NCBI RefSeq assembly: GCF_037392515.1
Contig: NC_090292.1
Coordinates: 44,505,747 to 44,569,746, forward strand
Reading direction: 5' to 3'
DNA from: Haliotis asinina
Lineage: Eukaryota > Mollusca > Gastropoda > Lepetellida > Haliotidae
DNA length: 64,000 nt
The stretch's first letter is position 1. Each line of letters opens with the position of its first letter. The notes beneath the pieces are model-generated. The model made no database searches and was not told the origin of the DNA. It worked only from the letters and a program-made list of their open reading frames with translations. Below, piece by piece: positions 58,890 through 64,000 of the stretch. Position numbers and translations under genes: made by a program.

Positions 58890-60540
58890 TGGTAATTTGC
58901 ACATCACGTGATCAGACCTTTCTCTTGTTTGAAAGAAAATGCGGATATTTTGACGGTGCCACCTTCCACCATTCACCTTTTGGTGCCACCTTCATTTAAA
59001 TTTGACCTCAAACGTTATCCCGCTAGATATGCGACAGTGAGATGCGTGACAATACACATTATTACAAGTGAACATATAGTTAGATATCCAAAGAACGTCT
59101 ATGATACACCATCTGAGGCTGATGGAATACTGTTAGCCTTTTAGCACATTTTCTTGATGAAACATCTGGCACACATGTATGAGCATACGTAGAATTGTGC
59201 ACAATACGTAAAGTGAGGGAAAATAAAGACAAACAAATAAAGAAACCAAACAAATAAAAGAAAAATAACAAATATCATTTGTCGTAACAGACAGTTTACG
59301 AAATGACAAATGTTCACATAATGGCTACGGGAAGAAGAGGTACGCTGCTGGTTGTATGGAACGCTATGTGAGAGGAGGCCAAATGGTTGCTGCTGTCGTC
59401 CCCCACCAACGCCGCATGAGACCAGGTGACCTTGACCTAAACCACGAGGCTAGTTAAATATCGACGTTTACCTGTTCCACTGTGCATTCAGATCTATAAA
59501 CACTCCACTTGCCGGCTCGCATCACCATGAAGGAAGTGAGGAAAACCCCGGCTCACAAAGACCAGTGACACGTAACGTTTGGTGCAGTTACAACCTTGTC
59601 TCCACAATGCACTAGACGAACCAATATTGTCTTGTGATTACGATGGGGTGCAAACAGACGGCATAACACAGTGCTCTTAGACTAGAACACACACTGATAG
59701 TGCATGTTAACCCTTGCTCAAGGTACAAATTGACATCACTGTATTGATGGTATAGCACACTGCTACCAGAACATACACAGGAAACCCACAGGATGTCGAC
59801 ATAGGAAAATTATGATGATGCTAATCGTCGACAGAGAAAAAAACCGAAGTGTCGACATGTCGTGGTCAACAAGCCTTGGCGGTGTTAAAGAGAATGGTTG
59901 CTTAGTGACTTAGTCAATCATGACTAACTGAATTAAGTTGCACTTTTTAACAAATTTGTAAGATAGTTAAGGTTGCAAACAGATTATTATTTTTTCTTTA
60001 TGAGCTTATAATGAGGAAATGAACTAACCTTTTCTTTTTAACAATTTGTGAGTAATTGAATTAAGTTAATCTTTTAAAAAATTGCAAGAGAATTAAGGTT
60101 GCAAACAAACTATTATTGTATGTTATGCAATTATGTTGTGAAATTGGGATTAGCTGGATTACTGAAAACCTGTTCAAAACATGTAGCTTTTAGGGTGTAT
60201 ATCAGGAAAATGTTGTCATAACTGTCAAAATCATCGACGCTAGGATTCGATCCTTGAAGGTCGACCTTCTTGCTGAGAGACTTACTGACTTGAACTACAC
60301 AGACTACGTGTCAGAGTTGCTTCATCTTGGCTAAACATTCAGATTATAGAAAAGGACTTTATGATCACTATTTTCTTAAAATAGATACTGCATCAGTGAA
60401 TACTGAGAGTGTGCCCATCCCTAAAATAAATAGACAAGGACATTCGCTGGTGTAGGCTGACTGTTTGTCTTATTGTGTTCAGGGTAGCTTGGAGCTTCTT
60501 TGGCAACTCTCTATCTCCATTATCAGCAACCTAACGCTTT
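58890..60540. other. no recognisable gene
   Basis: AT-rich. Near 60225-60305 the minus strand has a decayed tRNA-like stretch (TAGTTCAAGTCAGTAAG, then GGATCGAATCC), probably a SINE head. Confidence 0.35.
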
Positions 60541-60544
60541 TTCC

Positions 60545-60650
60545 TCCGGTTTTCTTGATGTTTAACGCTTTTAACGCTCAGACACATTTCAGCTATATGA
60601 TTCAAATAATTCAGCGATCAACAGCCTGGGGATCCATTTCCGCAAAATGA
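60545..60650 (-). mobile_element. degenerate SINE type 2 fragment
   Basis: The plus strand reads GATGTTTAACGCTTTTAACG, CATTTCAGCTATATGATTCA and ATTCAGCGATCAACAGCCTG. Same TTTAACGC-ending subtype as the copy at 35835. Confidence 0.5.
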
Positions 60651-60929
60651 ATGCAGTCATACAAAAATATTTTACTTGGTACCTGCACAGTACAACAATA
60701 ATGGTAGACCTAACCAGTTGTGACAATAACACGCAATGCATTAGTATCCACTTAGTGAGTTCAGGCTGAACAAGCTGGACTATTTCCTCTTTTGCACAGA
60801 GTAACACCGTGAACAACCCGGAATAGGTACAAGCGCAAAGTCTAATAACACGCTCAGCAGTCTGTAGTGACAAACACATTTCCGTGTCATCAATCTTAAA
60901 GAATCAATACGGAGGGTAGAGCGTATTCA

Positions 60930-62087
60930 GTGCAGGAAATATTTAACAATTTTAAAGGTGAAAAAAAAACTGAAAACAAATCCGAGATTGAACTTTTTGC
61001 GAAGAGAAATGCACAAAACGCAAAAGCCTTTCGAACTTTGGTGAGAAAAAGAACAATTCGCATTAACTATTTTGATGCTGTTGCTCAATCTAATGGTTAT
61101 GATGAAGTGATGGAGGACGAGATAGGTAAGGAAGAGCAAAGCAAGGGAATCGCTGATGAAGAGGACAAAATGCTACACGTGACTAGAGGAATAAAAGATG
61201 CAAACGTCACAGGAGGAGGTGGTGTCTTGGATGAAAAGGACAGCATGCAACACGTGACTACAAATGTACAAGCTGCAGATGTCACAGAAGGAGATGACAT
61301 CTTGGATGAAAAGGACAGCTTGCAACACGTGACTAGAGATATGCAAGCTGCAGACGTAACAGGAGGAGATGGTATCTTGGATGAAGAGGACAGCATGCAA
61401 CACATGACTAGAGATGTACAAGCTGCAAACGTCACAGAAGGAGAGGGTATCTTGGATGAAGAGGACAAAATGCAACAATGATGTCCAAGTTCCAGACGTC
61501 AAGTAGATGGTACATCGGATGAAGGAAAGAGCATGACACACGTGATCATGGGTGTACGCAATGTATGCAACAAAGACGTCTCCAAAGATGACATCATCAT
61601 TGAAGAGGACAGCATGAAACATGTCACTGAGTTCTCATCTGATGCAGCTGTCAAGACGTCTGGTCCTGCAGAAGAACGCATTTCCGGCGATACGGGAGGA
61701 GATGTTGATAACTTATCCGTGATAGGCGTGGTGCTGGGTGGCATGCGCAATATGCAGACCGGAATTGATAGTGATATTTGTATCACAGGGAGTAGAGATG
61801 AGCCTGACGCAGATAATGAAGATGAAGATCACAAACTCAGTGCTGCAGATCACAAACTCAGTGCTGTAGATGATGATGATGCAGATCACAAACTCAGTGC
61901 TGTAGATGGAGTTGCAGGTGGTGCTGTCAAGGAATCCACCGTTGCTGAAGACATTCATGGTCGCATGGACAATGTACTCTTATGGAAGCTGTGGTGGAAT
62001 CCTTCAATTCCTCGACCTGAATTTCAGACAGAGAGACGATTGTGGAGAACCAGGTGGTGTGCAGAGGTTCACAGACTGCATCATTGA
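60930..62087 (+). pseudogene. acidic repeat protein gene, interrupted by one stop
   Basis: A frame open from 60930 to 62087 except for one TGA at 61479-61481. A basic N-terminal part (FAKRNAQNAKAFRTLVRKRT) precedes four exact-length 25-residue repeats at 61155-61454 (DEKDSMQHVTTNVQAADVTE type) and a decayed fifth holding the stop. Past the stop, repeat-like sequence resumes in the same frame (DEGKSMTHV, EEDSMKHV), then an acidic stretch with a DHKLSA repeat near 61825-61905. Alternatively the stop region is spliced out, or the pieces are exons of a larger gene. Near 62030 another frame (QRDDCGEPGGVQRFTD, CIIDLLKPEDVTQK) lies between an acceptor TTTCAG and a possible donor GTAAAT, which could be a true exon. 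No known family recognised. Confidence 0.45.
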
Positions 62088-62169
62088 TCTCCTTAAACCA
62101 GAAGATGTCACACAGAAGGGTAAATATTCACCCATGTATGAAATTTTTAACCATTCACACTTGCTTTGA

Positions 62170-63005
62170 CTATTAATTTAATAATATATTAGACTGTAAA
62201 ACATCAATTTAGTTTCTCACCCATTCCTTGATGTTGTTCTCAGATATGCAACGTAAAACATTATTCAAACTTATAACCAGCTCTTTGAACTATGTGCAAT
62301 GGATTAAATGCCATTTCTTTGGCTTAATTTCCACAACTGGTGGATTGTATTGTGTCTGAGCAGACGTAATATTTACAACCTAAATGCACGAGGAGAATGA
62401 ATTTGAATCTATTTCGGCCTTGATCATGAGTGTAGCGGATTCAGCACAGCATGGCACTGGGTTTTACCCACAGACAAAGCTTGAAGTGATTTTTTTTAAA
62501 CGTCTCTCTCATACAAACAGAGTAATAGAACGGAGTCAGCCCAGGCCTAGGTCGGATCAGCAGATCGATCTTCTACTGGCATTTGTACATGTGCAGTGAT
62601 CATATTACAGAAACAAAAAACAATTATAGTTACCACGGAAACCAGCACCTGCTTGTGGAGATTGCACAAAGGGAGCATGTGCTGTAGCATATTTCTAGAA
62701 TTTGAGTCAGTGACTGAGAAATCATTTTTTTTTGTGTGTGTGCTTTATTTATTAATATTCCTGCAAAGAACCTGGGGGAACAAACATATATCCTTGGCGT
62801 GGTGGGGGAAGCAGACTCCGCATTATCCTTACACAATTAACAACGAAACCTAGGAAACTCCGGAGAAGAAAGTTCGGGAGAGATTATATGACTGCTTCAC
62901 CCAATACCGGCATTCATCACTATCTACCTCATCCACATGTAATTATTATTCACAATTCAAATCATCTCTGAGATGTGAACCATAACTGACCAGTCTTAAC
63001 TCAGT
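62170..63005. other. no recognisable feature
   Basis: AT-rich with short open frames only. Confidence 0.4.
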
Positions 63006-63009
63006 TTCG

Positions 63010-63288
63010 GTGGCGGAAGTTCAGACTCGCAGTGGAATGTGGCCTTCATACAAACCCCTGTGTAACGAACGTATCTGCCTCTGTATTGACGATGAACTCC
63101 ATGTTTCATCAATATGTGCAAAATATTCTCAACAAAGATCGGACTGCTTTTCAGTACATTCGATTCAACCACCAACAGTGCTAACCTTCATCCGACTGTT
63201 GACATCAGACAATATACATATTTTAAAATCATTGAGTAAATATCTGTCAGAAGTTCGCCGAGTAAGGGTTAAATTAAGTGTAACATAA
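63010..63288 (+). pseudogene. LINE ORF2 C-terminal relic
   Basis: Reads CNERICLCIDDELHVSSIC, then VLTFIRLLTSDN and LKSLSKYLSEVRRVR. This CxxC-DE-H-C block followed by F..LL and a K(Y/F)L..A..R-type helix is the usual C-terminus of several invertebrate LINE proteins. The reverse transcriptase upstream is not present. Clade uncertain. Confidence 0.55.
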
Positions 63289-63289
63289 A

Positions 63290-63774
63290 TCCTTATCAAA
63301 CTCTACCTAGTATGTATTTACTTTTGCCAGTTGTATGTATTATGAGCCTCAGGCCTAAATTATCGAATAAATCCGTCTGCTGTCTATGGGCATCACATGC
63401 TCCCGAGCGAGGACCGTAGTTTCAACTCAAACGGACAGAGACCTGCGACAGCTGTGATTGGCTGAAATAGTGCAAAATGTAGGATGTGTGTGTTTTAAAA
63501 GCACATCCATCAAGGAAATAAAACTGATCACAATTTTAAGTATTTAGTGCTGTCATTTTAGCACCCTGACTTATGATCATATGTGCAACGATATTTTCAT
63601 GTAGATGGCAAACACGTCACAATTTAATTCTGGACTCACAATAGTCCAGAAACTCTGCGCACTGTGACCGCTCTCTCACAAGAGATTTGGCAAAAATAAA
63701 CATGCAGCTATTATGAATATGTGCTAAGGATGAAAAATTGAAAAAAAGTTTTTTCGAAAACTGAAAATTTAAAC
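63290..63774. other. no recognisable feature
   Basis: No open frame, repeat or splice pattern that I can support. Confidence 0.4.
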
Positions 63775-63850
63775 TCGCTCGCCCATGGGCACGCCCATGG
63801 GCGAACAGCGACCCATAGACAGGCCCATGGGCAGGCCCATGGGCGAGAGT
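63775..63850. repeat. cluster of GCCCATGGGC palindromes
   Basis: Perfect 10-bp palindromes at 63781-63790, 63793-63802, 63823-63832 and 63835-63844, paired at 12-bp spacing, with a decayed one near 63811. Flanks CTC and GAG extend the whole cluster into a larger inverted repeat. A further copy lies at 63980-63989. Confidence 0.9.
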
Positions 63851-64000
63851 GTTTAATTTCGTCCAGAATAAATGTTTTGGAGGTTGTAAATGAATGAAAA
63901 ATGTTAATAAGTATCATGACTCAAATTTCAGCTCGATTTGACTTGACTCCGCTAACTGACGGCGATTTTTAAAAATCTCGCCCATGGGTGAAAAACATAT

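Noticed and set aside
61097-61468. Minus-strand gene opposite the acidic repeat ORF
   Set aside because: It is the antisense shadow of the 75-nt repeats; the plus-strand reading has better amino-acid composition.

Overview
The window looks like genomic DNA of a gastropod mollusc, most likely an abalone-like vetigastropod. The evidence is intron-rich, AT-leaning sequence; receptor genes with cysteine-dense molluscan-type EGF-like exons; I/Nimb-, L2/CR1- and R4-type LINEs; and many SINE/LINE ends that finish in (TCAC)n instead of poly(A). No bacterial, organellar, LTR-retrovirus or Polinton-like sequence was recognised. The organism assignment is an inference from repeat style and gene family, not a database match.

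Three related receptor-like genes lie on the minus strand: gene A (5655-6580, partial), gene B (23600-36202, complete coding model) and gene C (50015-53840, 3' end unresolved). Each has a phase-1 EGF-like exon followed by a single transmembrane exon that enters in phase 1 and leaves in phase 2 (115, 115 and 121 nt). Genes B and C also share a 5'UTR intron whose acceptor lies 7-19 nt before the ATG of the signal-peptide exon. Gene B is the highlight. Nine exons sum to 4515 nt, exactly divisible by three, giving 1504 residues: signal peptide, EGF-like ectodomain, one membrane span, basic stop-transfer stretch, small acidic exons, nSTAND3-type P-loop NTPase, repetitive acidic linker and about 19 ankyrin repeats. 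That is a membrane-anchored NLR-like architecture. Gene C has the same front end but a short tyrosine-bearing tail. The shared design suggests cell-surface receptors with interchangeable cytoplasmic modules, plausibly in recognition or immunity (inference).

Most of the rest is mobile and tandem DNA. From 7020 to 16650 there is a broken Tc1-like transposase split by a 5.45-kb I/Nimb-type LINE (12-bp target duplication), followed by an L2/CR1-type LINE with one main break. An R4-type LINE with a restriction-like endonuclease fills about 30660-33320, inside gene B's large intron, and a relic of the same family lies at 20985-21480. A foldback-like element with 0.86-0.99-kb terminal inverted repeats and a 4-bp target duplication (40991-44235) sits inside a 34/68-bp satellite. 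Many SINEs share their 3' end with the I/Nimb LINE.

Tandem arrays include a 32-bp array (2085-2637), a 42-bp array open in both directions (45050-45545) and a very uniform 56-bp array (54085-55480). Near the right end are a repetitive acidic ORF (60930-62087, interrupted by one stop), a LINE C-terminal relic (63010-63288) and a cluster of GCCCATGGGC palindromes. Long stretches between these features show nothing I can support as genes, and they are listed as such.
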